A DNA stretch of 6,357 nucleotides from positions 1 through 6,357 of the forward strand of contig JADGPB010000147.1 of assembly GCA_017882655.1 (NCBI GenBank), written 5' to 3'. Position numbers and translations under genes: made by a program. This stretch comes from Propionibacteriales bacterium. GTDB taxonomy: Bacteria; Actinomycetota; Actinomycetes; Propionibacteriales; Propionibacteriaceae. A model generated the notes under the pieces. It saw nothing but the letters and a program-made list of their open reading frames with translations, was not told the DNA's origin and did no database searches. This document shows positions 1 through 5,620 of the stretch, in pieces (the stretch's first letter is position 1; each line of letters starts with the position of its first letter).

Positions 1-12
1 GAGGAACAGATC

Positions 13-258
13 ATGACGGACGAGACCGGGAAGGCGTGGCAGTGCCCGAAGGACGGGACCGTCATGCAGCCGCTGGGACGGCGCTCGGGGGCGTGGCGCT
101 GCCCGACGTGCAAGGGCATCTTCACGGACCCCGGGGCGATGCGTCGGGGTCGACCCCCGAAGTGGTCGCCGATCCTGACGAGCATCCTGATGAGCCTGTT
201 GGCAAGGGCCGTGGTCCGGCACCTTCGGCGTCGCTCGCCCAAGCAGACTCCGTCCTAG
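13..258 (+). CDS. Small TFIIB-type zinc-ribbon protein
   Basis: This 81-residue protein begins at an ATG seven bases after a GAGGA Shine-Dalgarno at the very start of the window, and it ends in TAG. Residues 11-37 form a zinc-ribbon of the zf-TFIIB type: C11-P-K-D-G-T, then after a short hairpin C30-P-T-C33-K-G-I-F. The first knuckle has Cys then Asp (D14) where classical ribbons have CxxC; this CPxD form is familiar in the small bacterial zf-TFIIB family, so it does not mean decay. Residues 38-51 are basic and linker-like. Residues 52-70 are a hydrophobic helix followed by an Arg-rich tail, so the protein may sit at the membrane or bind a partner through an amphipathic helix. No specific function is known for such proteins. 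The next gene on the strand lies about 100 bases downstream and could be co-transcribed. The reading frame is secure; the role is open. Confidence 0.8.
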   Translation: MTDETGKAWQCPKDGTVMQPLGRRSGAWRCPTCKGIFTDPGAMRRGRPPKWSPILTSILMSLLARAVVRHLRRRSPKQTPS

Positions 259-326
259 CCCTCTGGGTTGGGAGGCACCGCTCGATCGGGTCAGGCCCAT
301 GCGGGCGAGGGCACCGGAGACGCAAC

Positions 327-339
327 GGAGGAAGAAGTG
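327..339 (+). promoter_or_regulatory. Ribosome binding site and GTG in the wrong frame
   Basis: GGAGGA at 327-332 followed four bases later by GTG (337-339) is the best translation start signal in this stretch. Read from this GTG, however, the frame is not that of the SRPBCC domain. One extra G in the run after the GTG would give GTG GGG AAA GGG TTC and join this start to the domain. The site therefore suggests either a one-base deletion (real or a sequence error) or an unrelated signal. Confidence 0.5.
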
Positions 340-365
340 GGAAAGGGTTCGAGGCGATCCGGACC

Positions 366-767
366 GTGGTGGTCAATGCGCCCCCGGCCAGGGTCTGGGA
401 CGCGCTGACCAACCCCACCAAGGTCAAGCAGTACATGCACGGGACCGACATGTCGACCGACTGGACGGTGGGTAGCCCGATCACCTGGCGGGGCGAGTGG
501 AAGGGCCAGTCCTATGTGGACAAGGGCGCCGTTCTTGCGTTCGAGCCGGAACGGCTCCTCAAGTACACGCACTGGAGCCCGATGGGCGGCACCGAGGACG
601 CGCCCGAGAACTACCACACCGTCACGTATGAACTGGCGGAGGACGGTGGCAAGACGACGCTGACCCTCACCCAGGACAACAACGCGACGCAGGCAGAGGC
701 CGACACCATGGCGGAGAACAACTGGGGTCCGGTGCTGCAGGGCCTCATGGCTGCGGCCGAGGGGTAA
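366..767 (+). CDS. SRPBCC / AHSA1-like domain protein (5' end uncertain)
   Basis: This is a START-like (SRPBCC) ligand-binding fold of the Activator-of-Hsp90-ATPase-homologue type. The family signature near the start is clear: VVNAPPARVWDALTNPTKVK, then a Trp/Gly-rich strand region (WTVGSPITWRGEW), a strand with LLKYTHW, and a long C-terminal helix ending in WGPVLQGLMAAAEG. Such proteins have a deep hydrophobic cavity and are often of unknown ligand; some bacterial members act as toxin or stress-related partners, but nothing here points to one. The chosen start, GTG at 366, gives 133 residues and is the only plausible in-frame start near the domain, with a weak GAGG eleven bases upstream. It cuts into the first beta strand, because in-frame codons from about 339 (GKGFEAIR) look like genuine family sequence. 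An earlier in-frame ATG at 36 would run through the zinc-ribbon gene in another frame and is not credible. The domain call is firm; the start is not. Confidence 0.72.
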   Translation: MVVNAPPARVWDALTNPTKVKQYMHGTDMSTDWTVGSPITWRGEWKGQSYVDKGAVLAFEPERLLKYTHWSPMGGTEDAPENYHTVTYELAEDGGKTTLTLTQDNNATQAEADTMAENNWGPVLQGLMAAAEG

Positions 768-917
768 AGGCCGGGGCGGGCCAGGGCGGCGGTGCCCGTC
801 GACCCGAGGTCAGCGCACGCCGTCGACGCTCAGCACGCCACCCCTGTCGGCGGCCGCCACGCCATTGCCCTCGACGGCGGGGTTCAAGTAGTAGCTCTCG
901 CGTGCCAAGGCGGCTGC
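768..917. other. Convergent intergenic region
   Basis: The gap lies between the plus-strand SRPBCC gene and the minus-strand gene ending at 918. Only short GC-rich inverted repeats are seen right after the SRPBCC stop (GGCC..GGCC at about 768-781 and GGGC..GCCC at about 784-797), without a T-run. They are weak candidates for a bidirectional terminator. Most of the gap (810-917) is an open minus-strand stretch in the frame of the neighbouring gene. Confidence 0.4.
810..917 (-). other. 35-codon open stretch beyond a stop, possible gene remnant
   Basis: Reading the minus strand past the TGA at 920-918 in the same frame gives 35 sense codons and then another TGA (812-810). The peptide includes RESYYLNPAVEGNG and ends GGVLSVDGVR. 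About nine in ten third positions are G or C, as in the real genes here. It has no start codon with a ribosome binding site of its own. It could be a leftover C-terminus of an older gene, an extension reached by readthrough or lost through a mutation to TGA, or chance in GC-rich DNA. I do not recognise the sequence. Confidence 0.25.
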
Positions 918-1292
918 TCAGCGAGCAGGTCCGCTCGATGCGAGGGCCGCGACGGCCGCGTTGATCGCAGCGACGGTTTCGTCGGGGTTCTCGACCTCCA
1001 CGATGAGTGCGGCGTAGTGCTCGTGGTCGAGTTCGATCTTCACCGCACGCTCGGGGTGGTGGACGTCCAGGAACCACCACCGCCCGTCGAAGAACGTGCC
1101 CGCTGCGACGACGCCCGGGAGTGAGGTGCCCCCAAGGCGTAGCCCATGCCGCTCGCGGAGGGCGTCCGGGTCTTGCGAGGCGCCCCGGACATGGGCAAGG
1201 GGCACATCCACGCTGCTCCTGAGGGCGAGCACCTTGTCGAACCCCTCGACCACCACACGCAGGTGACCGTTCGTGATCTCGATCTCGGTCAT
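918..1292 (-). CDS. Conserved hypothetical protein, possible PH-like fold
   Basis: This 124-residue protein has an ATG start preceded by GAGGAG four bases away (CTCCTC at 1297-1302 on the plus strand), a strong start signal. It has no signal peptide, no membrane segment and no cysteine, so it is probably cytoplasmic. The pattern is mostly beta strands and then a final helix: an N-terminal strand pair (TEIEITNGHLRVVVEGFDKV), a VPLAHVRGA segment, a GGTSLPGVVAAGTFF turn, a WWFLDVHHPERAVKIEL strand pair, and a C-terminal helix after NPDETVAAINAAV. From memory, short proteins with the VPLAHVRGA, PGxxxAGTF and DVxxPxxAVxIEL blocks are common in Actinomycetota and related groups, usually annotated as hypothetical; the strand and helix order would suit a bacterial PH-like fold, which is inference. 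Its transcript faces away from the ROK gene and toward the SRPBCC gene. Function unknown. Confidence 0.8.
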   Translation of the reverse strand: MTEIEITNGHLRVVVEGFDKVLALRSSVDVPLAHVRGASQDPDALRERHGLRLGGTSLPGVVAAGTFFDGRWWFLDVHHPERAVKIELDHEHYAALIVEVENPDETVAAINAAVAALASSGPAR

Positions 1293-1337
1293 GGTGCTCC
1301 TCGTCCCTCGCGGTGGTTTGGCGGCGATGTCTCGTCG

Positions 1338-1343
1338 ACTCTA
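1338..1343 (-). promoter_or_regulatory. Weak -10 candidate for the minus-strand gene
   Basis: On the minus strand the hexamer TAGAGT, which fits the TAnnnT core of a vegetative -10 element, lies about 45 bases upstream of the ATG of the hypothetical gene. No convincing -35 element is seen 16-18 bases further upstream. The call rests on position and hexamer only. Confidence 0.2.
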
Positions 1344-1464
1344 GCGCCGAGGGTTGAGGATCATGCGGGTCGGGCACGAGGAGCGATGAGGTGGCGGGCG
1401 AACACATGCCATGCGCGCCGGTGGCAGGCATCTCGAGGCGCTGCTCGTGCCGACGCATGGCAGC

Positions 1465-1518
1465 CGCGTGGACCGGGAGCATCGCGTCGACCGGGAGCAT
1501 CGCGTCGACGGTCGGATC
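1465..1518. repeat. 18-bp tandem repeat, two good copies plus a decayed third
   Basis: The unit CGCGTSGACCGGGAGCAT occurs at 1465-1482 and 1483-1500 with one difference, and a diverged third copy beginning CGCGTCGAC follows at 1501-1518. Counted in another register, GACCGGGAGCATCGCGTC is perfect twice over 1471-1506. The repeat ends just before the AT-richer promoter region of the ROK gene. It may be simple slippage or an iterated protein-binding site; nothing decides between them. Confidence 0.85.
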
Positions 1519-1526
1519 CACACTTA

Positions 1527-1541
1527 GTCAAGGCTCTTGAC
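1527..1541. promoter_or_regulatory. Inverted repeat 1, candidate ROK operator
   Basis: GTCAAGgctCTTGAC is a perfect 6-bp inverted repeat with a 3-bp centre. It lies where the -35 region would be if the TAGGCT hexamer at 1550 is the -10, and it contains most of a TTGACA sequence (1537-1542). Its centre is about 35 bases from that of the second inverted repeat. A palindrome of this kind immediately upstream of a repressor gene is a natural candidate for autoregulation, but the binding protein is inferred. Confidence 0.5.
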
Positions 1542-1546
1542 AATGA

Positions 1547-1555
1547 TGCTAGGCT
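1547..1555 (+). promoter_or_regulatory. Candidate extended -10 element for the ROK gene
   Basis: TGCTAGGCT matches the extended -10 form TGn-TAnnnT. The -35 position 17 bases upstream (GTCAAG) is a poor match, as often tolerated by extended -10 promoters. Transcription would start near 1562, inside the second inverted repeat, leaving a leader of about 40 bases. The TTGACA at 1537-1542 has no good partner at 16-18 bases. This is a plausible but unproven promoter. Confidence 0.35.
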
Positions 1556-1559
1556 CCCT

Positions 1560-1578
1560 TTGTCCAATGCATGGACAA
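1560..1578. promoter_or_regulatory. Inverted repeat 2, candidate ROK operator
   Basis: TTGTCCAatgcaTGGACAA is a perfect 7-bp inverted repeat with a 5-bp centre, a typical size for the site of a dimeric winged-helix repressor. It would cover the predicted transcription start. Its last A is the first base of the upstream ATG at 1578, which is another reason to prefer the later GTG start for the ROK gene. The motif ACAATG or CCAATG recurs three times between 1541 and 1580. Confidence 0.55.
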
Positions 1579-1588
1579 TGTCTCCTAC

Positions 1589-1594
1589 GGAGAG
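1589..1594 (+). promoter_or_regulatory. Ribosome binding site deciding the ROK start
   Basis: GGAGAG is followed seven bases later by GTG (1602). The alternative ATG at 1578 has no purine-rich sequence upstream and overlaps the inverted repeat. This supports translation from 1602. Confidence 0.6.
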
Positions 1595-1601
1595 CGCCGC
1601 C

Positions 1602-2795
1602 GTGGAACGTCCGGCCAGGGCGACCAACCGCGAGACCCGCGAGCACAACGAGCGCCTGGTGCTCGCGACGATCTATGACCGCAGCCCGATCAGCCGAGCC
1701 GGCGTCGCCCGGCTCACGGGGCTGACGCGCACCTCGGTCTCCGATGTCGTCGAGGGGCTGCTCGCGTCGGGTATGTGCCGGGAGATCGGCCACGGACCGT
1801 CGACCGGGGGCAAGGCGCCCATCCTGATCGAGGTCCCCGGTGACGCTCGGCTGCTCGTAGGCGTGGACCTCGGCGACCAGGCCTTCACCGCTGCGATCGT
1901 CAACCTGCGCGGCTCGATCTTGCAGCGCGTGGACGTCCCGTCGGAGAACGCAGATGGCGACGAGGCCCTGCGCCTCGCAGTAGACGTCATCGAGCGGGTG
2001 ATGGGCCTGGCGGGAGGGCCTGCCCTTGGGGTCGGGATCGGCGTGCCCGGCCTCATCGACGCCCGGGCCGGCATGATCATCCAGTCCGTGGCCCGCGACT
2101 GGCGGATGCTGGCGTTGGGACGGATCCTCGAGGACCATCTCGGTCTGCCGGTCTACTTGGCAAACGATTGCCAGGCAGCCGTCCTGGCCGAGCATGTCTT
2201 CGGCGCGACCCGCGGTCCCAACCTGATCATGGTCAAGGCCGGACGAGGGATCGGGGCGGGCTTCGTGATCAATGGGGAGCCCTTCCTCGGTGACGGTTAC
2301 GGGGCCGGCGAGATCGGCCACACGGTCGTGGACCCGTGCGGGCGCACGTGCCGCTGCGGCCGACGCGGCTGTCTCGAGACCGTTGCGAGCGTGCCTGCGG
2401 TCCTCGGCGACCTATCTGACCGGATCGGTCGTCCGGTCTCGCTCGGGGAGGCGCTGGATCGACACCAGCGTCGCGAGCCGCTCGCCCTCGAGGTCGTTCG
2501 ACGGGCAGGGGAGCAGCTCGGCTCGGCGCTGGGCGGTCTGGTCGACGCGCTGCACGTGCGCCGATTCGTGCTCGCCGGGGCCATGGCGGCGTTCGGCGAA
2601 CCCTGGATGGAGGCCGTGGCCTCGGCGGCCTCCGACCGGGCCCTCAGTGCGCTCGCCGCCGATACGACGTTCGAGCTGGGCGGAGTCGAGGACGTGGTGG
2701 TCCTCGGCGCCTCGGCCCTCTTGATGACCCGCGAGCTGGGGCTCACACTCCATCCGCACGGCTTGCCTGAGCGAGAGGGGGTGGGCGAGCGATAA
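1602..2795 (+). CDS. ROK-family transcriptional repressor
   Basis: With the GTG start at 1602 the protein has 397 residues, normal for ROK repressors of the NagC/XylR type. Residues 13-78 are a winged helix-turn-helix: ISRAGVARLTGLTRTSVSDV carries the helix-turn-helix, and the wing ends GPSTGGKAPILIEV. The ROK domain follows, with the phosphate-site strand VGVDLGD (D89), GVGIGVPGLID, the ND pair at 188-189, and GRGIGAGFV. The ROK zinc motif is complete: EIGH (H240) followed by CRCGRRGC with C250, C252 and C257, then E259. Such proteins bind sugars or sugar phosphates and leave their operators on binding. N188-D189 keeps the position of the kinase catalytic Asp, but the fused DNA-binding domain marks it as a regulator. 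The gene precedes a sugar ABC importer by 95 bases on the same strand, so that importer is its likely target. The two palindromes upstream suggest autoregulation. The longer open frame upstream of 1578 is not credible as protein. The inducer is unknown. Confidence 0.93.
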   Translation: MERPARATNRETREHNERLVLATIYDRSPISRAGVARLTGLTRTSVSDVVEGLLASGMCREIGHGPSTGGKAPILIEVPGDARLLVGVDLGDQAFTAAIVNLRGSILQRVDVPSENADGDEALRLAVDVIERVMGLAGGPALGVGIGVPGLIDARAGMIIQSVARDWRMLALGRILEDHLGLPVYLANDCQAAVLAEHVFGATRGPNLIMVKAGRGIGAGFVINGEPFLGDGYGAGEIGHTVVDPCGRTCRCGRRGCLETVASVPAVLGDLSDRIGRPVSLGEALDRHQRREPLALEVVRRAGEQLGSALGGLVDALHVRRFVLAGAMAAFGEPWMEAVASAASDRALSALAADTTFELGGVEDVVVLGASALLMTRELGLTLHPHGLPEREGVGER

Positions 2796-2818
2796 CTCAC
2801 ACGGCTTGATGGGGGTCG

Positions 2819-2824
2819 GATAAT
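2819..2824 (+). promoter_or_regulatory. Weak -10 candidate before the importer genes
   Basis: GATAAT in the 95-base gap between the ROK and binding-protein genes is close to TATAAT, but no good -35 element lies 16-18 bases upstream. The gap also has a short inverted repeat AGCGGagCCGCT (2838-2849) and no terminator with a T-run. The importer may have its own promoter here or be read from the ROK promoter. Neither of the palindromes found upstream of the ROK gene is repeated here. Confidence 0.2.
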
Positions 2825-2890
2825 CACGGCCGGACCCAGCGGAGCCGCTCGTCACCCAACTTTCGTGGCAGTTCACAGGAGGAGGAACTC

Positions 2891-4387
2891 GTGGCAAGGA
2901 GTCTACGGACAACGTCCGCTCTGGCAGTCGTCGTGGCGATGCTGGTCGGCGCATGCGCAAGCAGCGCGTCGCCGGCACCGGCCGCGTCCGCCGCGGCGAG
3001 CGCAGCGGCTTCGGCCGCGGCCAGCGCAGCGGCTTCGGCCGCGGCCAGCGCGTCCGCCGCGCCGAGCGCAGCGGCGTCGCCTTCGGCAGCTGTGCCGACG
3101 GTCCCGACGGGCTACACCGAGCTGGATAAGGCGCTCGGCGCGGACCAGCCGTACAAGGGCAAGACGGTTTCGATCCAGACCCAGTGGGTCGGCGGTGAGG
3201 GCACCAACTTTGCCGCCTCGGTCGCCGACTTTGCGACGGCGACGGGCATCAAGATCCAGATCGACAGCATCGGCTCGAGCCACGAGACCGTGCTGAAGAC
3301 GCGCATCGACGGTGGAAGCCCGCCGGACCTGGCCATGCTCGCTCAGCCCACGCCCGTCCTGAGCTACGCCGCCGCAGGCAAGGTCATCGACGTGGCGACG
3401 TTCATGGATCCCAAGAAGCTCAGCACCGAGCATCCGGCCACGATCGGCCTGGTCACGCAGGGCGCGCACATCTGGGGCATCCCGTACAAGGCCGATGTGA
3501 AGTCGACCATCTGGTACCCGATCAAGGCCTTCGCGGCCAAGGGTTACACGATCCCCACGACGTGGGACGAGCTGATCGCCCTGTCCGACAAGATCGTCGC
3601 CGATGGCTCCAACCCGTGGTGCGTAAGCGCGGGCGGCCCTGGCGACGCGACCGGCTGGCAGCTCACCGACTGGGTCGAGGAAGTGGTCCTCAAGACCAAG
3701 GGCCTCGCCTACTACAACGATTGGATCAGCCACAAGGTCACGTTCGAGGACCCCGGCATCAAGGACGCCTTCGCCAAGGTTGGCAAGATCCTCTTCACGC
3801 CCAACTACGTCTTCGGCGGCAACACTGCGATCGTCAACACCGACCAGAAGACGGCGATGGATCCGATGTTCAACGGCGACCTGGCAAGTCCGAAGTGCTG
3901 GATGCAGAAGATCCCGACCTGGTACGGCCCGGACTTCTTCCCGGATCAGCGGGCCAGCAGCCAGCCGTCCAAGTACATCCTCGGTACTGACGTCGGGATC
4001 TTCCCGTTCCCGACCATCGACCCGGCCCAGAAGAATGTCGAGGGCTCGGCCGACACGCTCATGGTGCTCGTCGACAGGCCCGAAGTTCGCGCCGTTGCCG
4101 AGTTCCTTGCCACGCCGTCGGGCATCCAGAACTGGATCCGCGCCGGCAGCGCCATCTCCGCCAACTCGACCACCCCTGCCGACTGGTATGCCGGCGCCTA
4201 CAAGCTCAAGGTCGCTGCGGACATCGCGAACACGGCCGCAGGTATCGGCTTCGACGCTTCCGACCTCATGCCCGGCAAGGTCGGCGCCGGAACCTTCTGG
4301 ACCCAGACGGTCCAGTGGGCCAACAACGGTGGCACCAATACCGATGCCGTTCTGAAGGCCATCGACGACAGCTGGCCCGCCCAGTAA
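2891..4387 (+). CDS. Sugar ABC importer binding lipoprotein, AglE-like
   Basis: This 498-residue protein starts at GTG four bases after a very strong AGGAGGAGGA. Residues 1-22 are a lipoprotein signal peptide with lipobox LVGAC, so C22 would be lipidated and the protein held on the outer face of the membrane. Residues 23-72 are an Ala/Ser/Pro linker. The body (about 75-498) is a family 1 extracellular binding protein of the CUT1 oligosaccharide importers. The blocks WGIPYKADVKSTIWYP, WQLTDWVEEVVL, YVFGGN, DRPEVRAVAEF and the ending SDLMPGKVGAGTFW...AIDDSWP resemble, from memory, AglE, the rhizobial binding protein for sucrose, trehalose and other alpha-glucosides. Cysteines at 244 (PWC) and 336 (KCW) could form a disulfide. 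It presents substrate to the two permeases downstream. The binding-protein class is certain; alpha-glucoside specificity is inferred, and maltose, trehalose or sucrose are all possible. Confidence 0.92.
   Translation: MARSLRTTSALAVVVAMLVGACASSASPAPAASAAASAAASAAASAAASAAASASAAPSAAASPSAAVPTVPTGYTELDKALGADQPYKGKTVSIQTQWVGGEGTNFAASVADFATATGIKIQIDSIGSSHETVLKTRIDGGSPPDLAMLAQPTPVLSYAAAGKVIDVATFMDPKKLSTEHPATIGLVTQGAHIWGIPYKADVKSTIWYPIKAFAAKGYTIPTTWDELIALSDKIVADGSNPWCVSAGGPGDATGWQLTDWVEEVVLKTKGLAYYNDWISHKVTFEDPGIKDAFAKVGKILFTPNYVFGGNTAIVNTDQKTAMDPMFNGDLASPKCWMQKIPTWYGPDFFPDQRASSQPSKYILGTDVGIFPFPTIDPAQKNVEGSADTLMVLVDRPEVRAVAEFLATPSGIQNWIRAGSAISANSTTPADWYAGAYKLKVAADIANTAAGIGFDASDLMPGKVGAGTFWTQTVQWANNGGTNTDAVLKAIDDSWPAQ
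2999..3046 (+). repeat. 24-bp perfect tandem repeat in the lipoprotein linker
   Basis: Two identical 24-bp units (2999-3022 and 3023-3046), each coding SAAASAAA, lie in the Ala/Ser linker at residues 37-52. A partial third begins at 3047. The unit length is a multiple of three, so copy number could change linker length without breaking the frame. The rest of the linker is made of related but diverged codons. Confidence 0.9.
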
Positions 4388-4399
4388 CGATCTGATGGC

Positions 4400-4436
4400 T
4401 TGCGGGGCGCGTCACCTCACGGTGGGCGCCCCGCGA
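4400..4436 (+). terminator. Strong hairpin between binding-protein and permease genes
   Basis: A perfect 9-bp GC stem pairs GCGGGGCGC (4402-4410) with GCGCCCCGC (4426-4434), extendable by a T-G and a T-A pair. Inside it CACC (4413-4416) pairs with GGTG (4421-4424) around a 4-base loop. It starts 12 bases after the stop of the binding-protein gene and is followed by GACTATTTCT rather than a clean T-run. It is more likely a partial terminator or an RNA end protector that keeps binding-protein mRNA above permease mRNA, as known for malE-malF in enteric bacteria, than a full stop. Confidence 0.65.
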
Positions 4437-4446
4437 CTATTTCTGC

Positions 4447-4451
4447 AGGAG
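4447..4451 (+). promoter_or_regulatory. Ribosome binding site deciding the first permease start
   Basis: AGGAG lies five bases before the ATG at 4457. The reading frame stays open further upstream to a TTG at 4400, but that extension is read through the hairpin and has no binding site, so 4457 is preferred. Confidence 0.75.
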
Positions 4452-4456
4452 CGGAT

Positions 4457-5620
4457 ATGGCGGTAGCGCGCACCGAGAATCCCGGACTGTCGCGATTTGT
4501 CCTTCCCATTGCCGGCCTGATCGGCATGGGGCTGTGCGGCGCGGGCATCCTCGTCCTGCTCGACCGGCAGGGCGGGCCGCACCTCCTTGCCTCGATCTAC
4601 GATCTGCTGGGCAACAGTGCGGGCGCGACCGACCTGCGCAATGGCTCGGGCGATCAGGTGATAGCCAAGATCCTGCTGGCGGCGATCGCCCTGACGGTGG
4701 GCGTCGGCGGCATCTGGCTGCTGTTCATCGGCGTCGGCTCGCTGGTCAGCCTGCTGCGGCCAAGGTGGCGCGACCGGATCCTGCCGTGGGTCTTCGTCGG
4801 CCCCGCCCTGCTGCTGTTGGCGGTCTTCCTGGTCTACCCCGCGGCGGGGACGATCCTGCGCAGCTTCGTGGACGACCACGGCCAGTTCACGCTCCGGAAC
4901 TACGCCGTGATGACCGAGTCCGATTTCACGACGATCCTGCGCAACAACGCCTTCTGGCTGATCGTTGGCACCGGTGCGAGCGTGGGGCTGGGGCTCGTCT
5001 TCGCCGGGCTGTTCGATCGCATCCGACGCGAGTCGCTGGCCAAGACCATCGTCTTCCTGCCGCTGGCGATCTCGCTCGTCGGGGCATCGGTCATCTGGGG
5101 CCTGGTCTATGCCTGGCAGCCCGCCGGCCAGCCGCAGATCGGGTTGCTCAACTCGATCGTGGTCGCCTTCGGTGGTCAGCCGATCCCGTGGGTGACGACC
5201 AGCCCGATCAACGTCTTCGCCGAGATCGTGATCATGATCTGGCTCCAGACCGGTTTCGCCATGGTCGTTCTGTCCGCAGCCATCAAGGGCGTGTCGGGCG
5301 AGATCATCGAGGCGGCCCGGCTCGACGGCGCCTCCGAGCGCCAGGTCTTCTTACGGGTGATCGTGCCGGTGATCCGCGGCTCGATCATCACGGTCTCGAC
5401 GACCATCGCCATCGTCACGATCAAGATCTTCGACATTGTCTACGTGACGACCGGCGGACGGTTCAATGACGACGTCGTGGCCAACCGCATGTTCCACGAG
5501 ATCTTCCAGTTCTTCGACGACGGTCGCGGCGCCGCGCTTGCGACGCTGCTCTTCGTTGCCGTCCTGCCCGTGATGTACATCAACCTGAGCAACTTCAGAC
5601 GACAGCAGAGGGGAGCATGA
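4457..5620 (+). CDS. Sugar ABC importer permease, MalF/AglF type
   Basis: This 387-residue inner membrane protein has about eight predicted membrane segments, near residues 13-35, 71-95, 111-132, 163-187, 198-220, 253-275, 309-331 and 358-376. The cytoplasmic EAA loop that docks on the ATPase is clear: EAARLDGASERQVFLRVIVP at 285-304. The block WVFVGPALLLLAVFLVYPA (111-129) is the usual opening of MalF-type permeases. The ending DIVYVTTGGRFNDDVVANRM and the following helix resemble AglF, the alpha-glucoside permease of rhizobia. About 105 residues precede the core and form two extra helices with an external loop at about 36-70, an arrangement similar in outline to E. coli MalF, although that protein's large external domain lies later. 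It would pair with the next gene's product as the transmembrane channel. Its stop overlaps the next start as ATGA, which points to translational coupling. Confidence 0.92.
   Translation: MAVARTENPGLSRFVLPIAGLIGMGLCGAGILVLLDRQGGPHLLASIYDLLGNSAGATDLRNGSGDQVIAKILLAAIALTVGVGGIWLLFIGVGSLVSLLRPRWRDRILPWVFVGPALLLLAVFLVYPAAGTILRSFVDDHGQFTLRNYAVMTESDFTTILRNNAFWLIVGTGASVGLGLVFAGLFDRIRRESLAKTIVFLPLAISLVGASVIWGLVYAWQPAGQPQIGLLNSIVVAFGGQPIPWVTTSPINVFAEIVIMIWLQTGFAMVVLSAAIKGVSGEIIEAARLDGASERQVFLRVIVPVIRGSIITVSTTIAIVTIKIFDIVYVTTGGRFNDDVVANRMFHEIFQFFDDGRGAALATLLFVAVLPVMYINLSNFRRQQRGA

Larger units (their letters stand above)
1293..1601. other. Divergent intergenic regulatory region
   Basis: About 310 bases separate the start of the minus-strand hypothetical gene from the preferred start of the ROK repressor gene. 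Several reading frames stay open through it, but their products are Arg/Pro/Ala-rich, lack ribosome binding sites and look like GC-rich shadows. The part near the ROK gene (1524-1601) is visibly less GC-rich and carries two inverted repeats and a promoter candidate. The part at 1465-1518 carries an 18-bp tandem repeat. Confidence 0.6.

Noticed and set aside
36..365. Upstream extension of the SRPBCC frame to an ATG at 36
   Set aside because: It overlaps the zinc-ribbon gene in another frame, is low-complexity Gly/Arg/Pro-rich, and has no ribosome binding site.
880..900. GGTTCAAGT resembling a tRNA T-loop
   Set aside because: No acceptor stem, anticodon arm or CCA-adjacent pairing can be built around it on either strand.
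745..1521. 258-residue minus-strand open frame
   Set aside because: It covers the real minus-strand gene in another frame, is Arg/Pro/His-rich, and its start is in the tandem repeat without a ribosome binding site.
1146..1577. Upstream extension of the ROK frame
   Set aside because: It runs antisense through the hypothetical gene and the regulatory region and gives Arg/Ala-rich shadow sequence; the ROK family length fits the start at 1602.
2806..2824. TTGATG plus GATAAT as a promoter pair
   Set aside because: The spacing between the two hexamers is only 7 bases, too short for a sigma-70 type promoter.
2903..3733. 276-residue minus-strand open frame under the lipoprotein gene
   Set aside because: It is antisense to a certain gene and rich in Arg/Gly/Ala, as expected for a GC-rich shadow frame.
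4534..5469. 311-residue plus-strand open frame inside the first permease
   Set aside because: It is another frame of a certain membrane protein gene; its Arg/Asp/Pro-rich product has no domain pattern.
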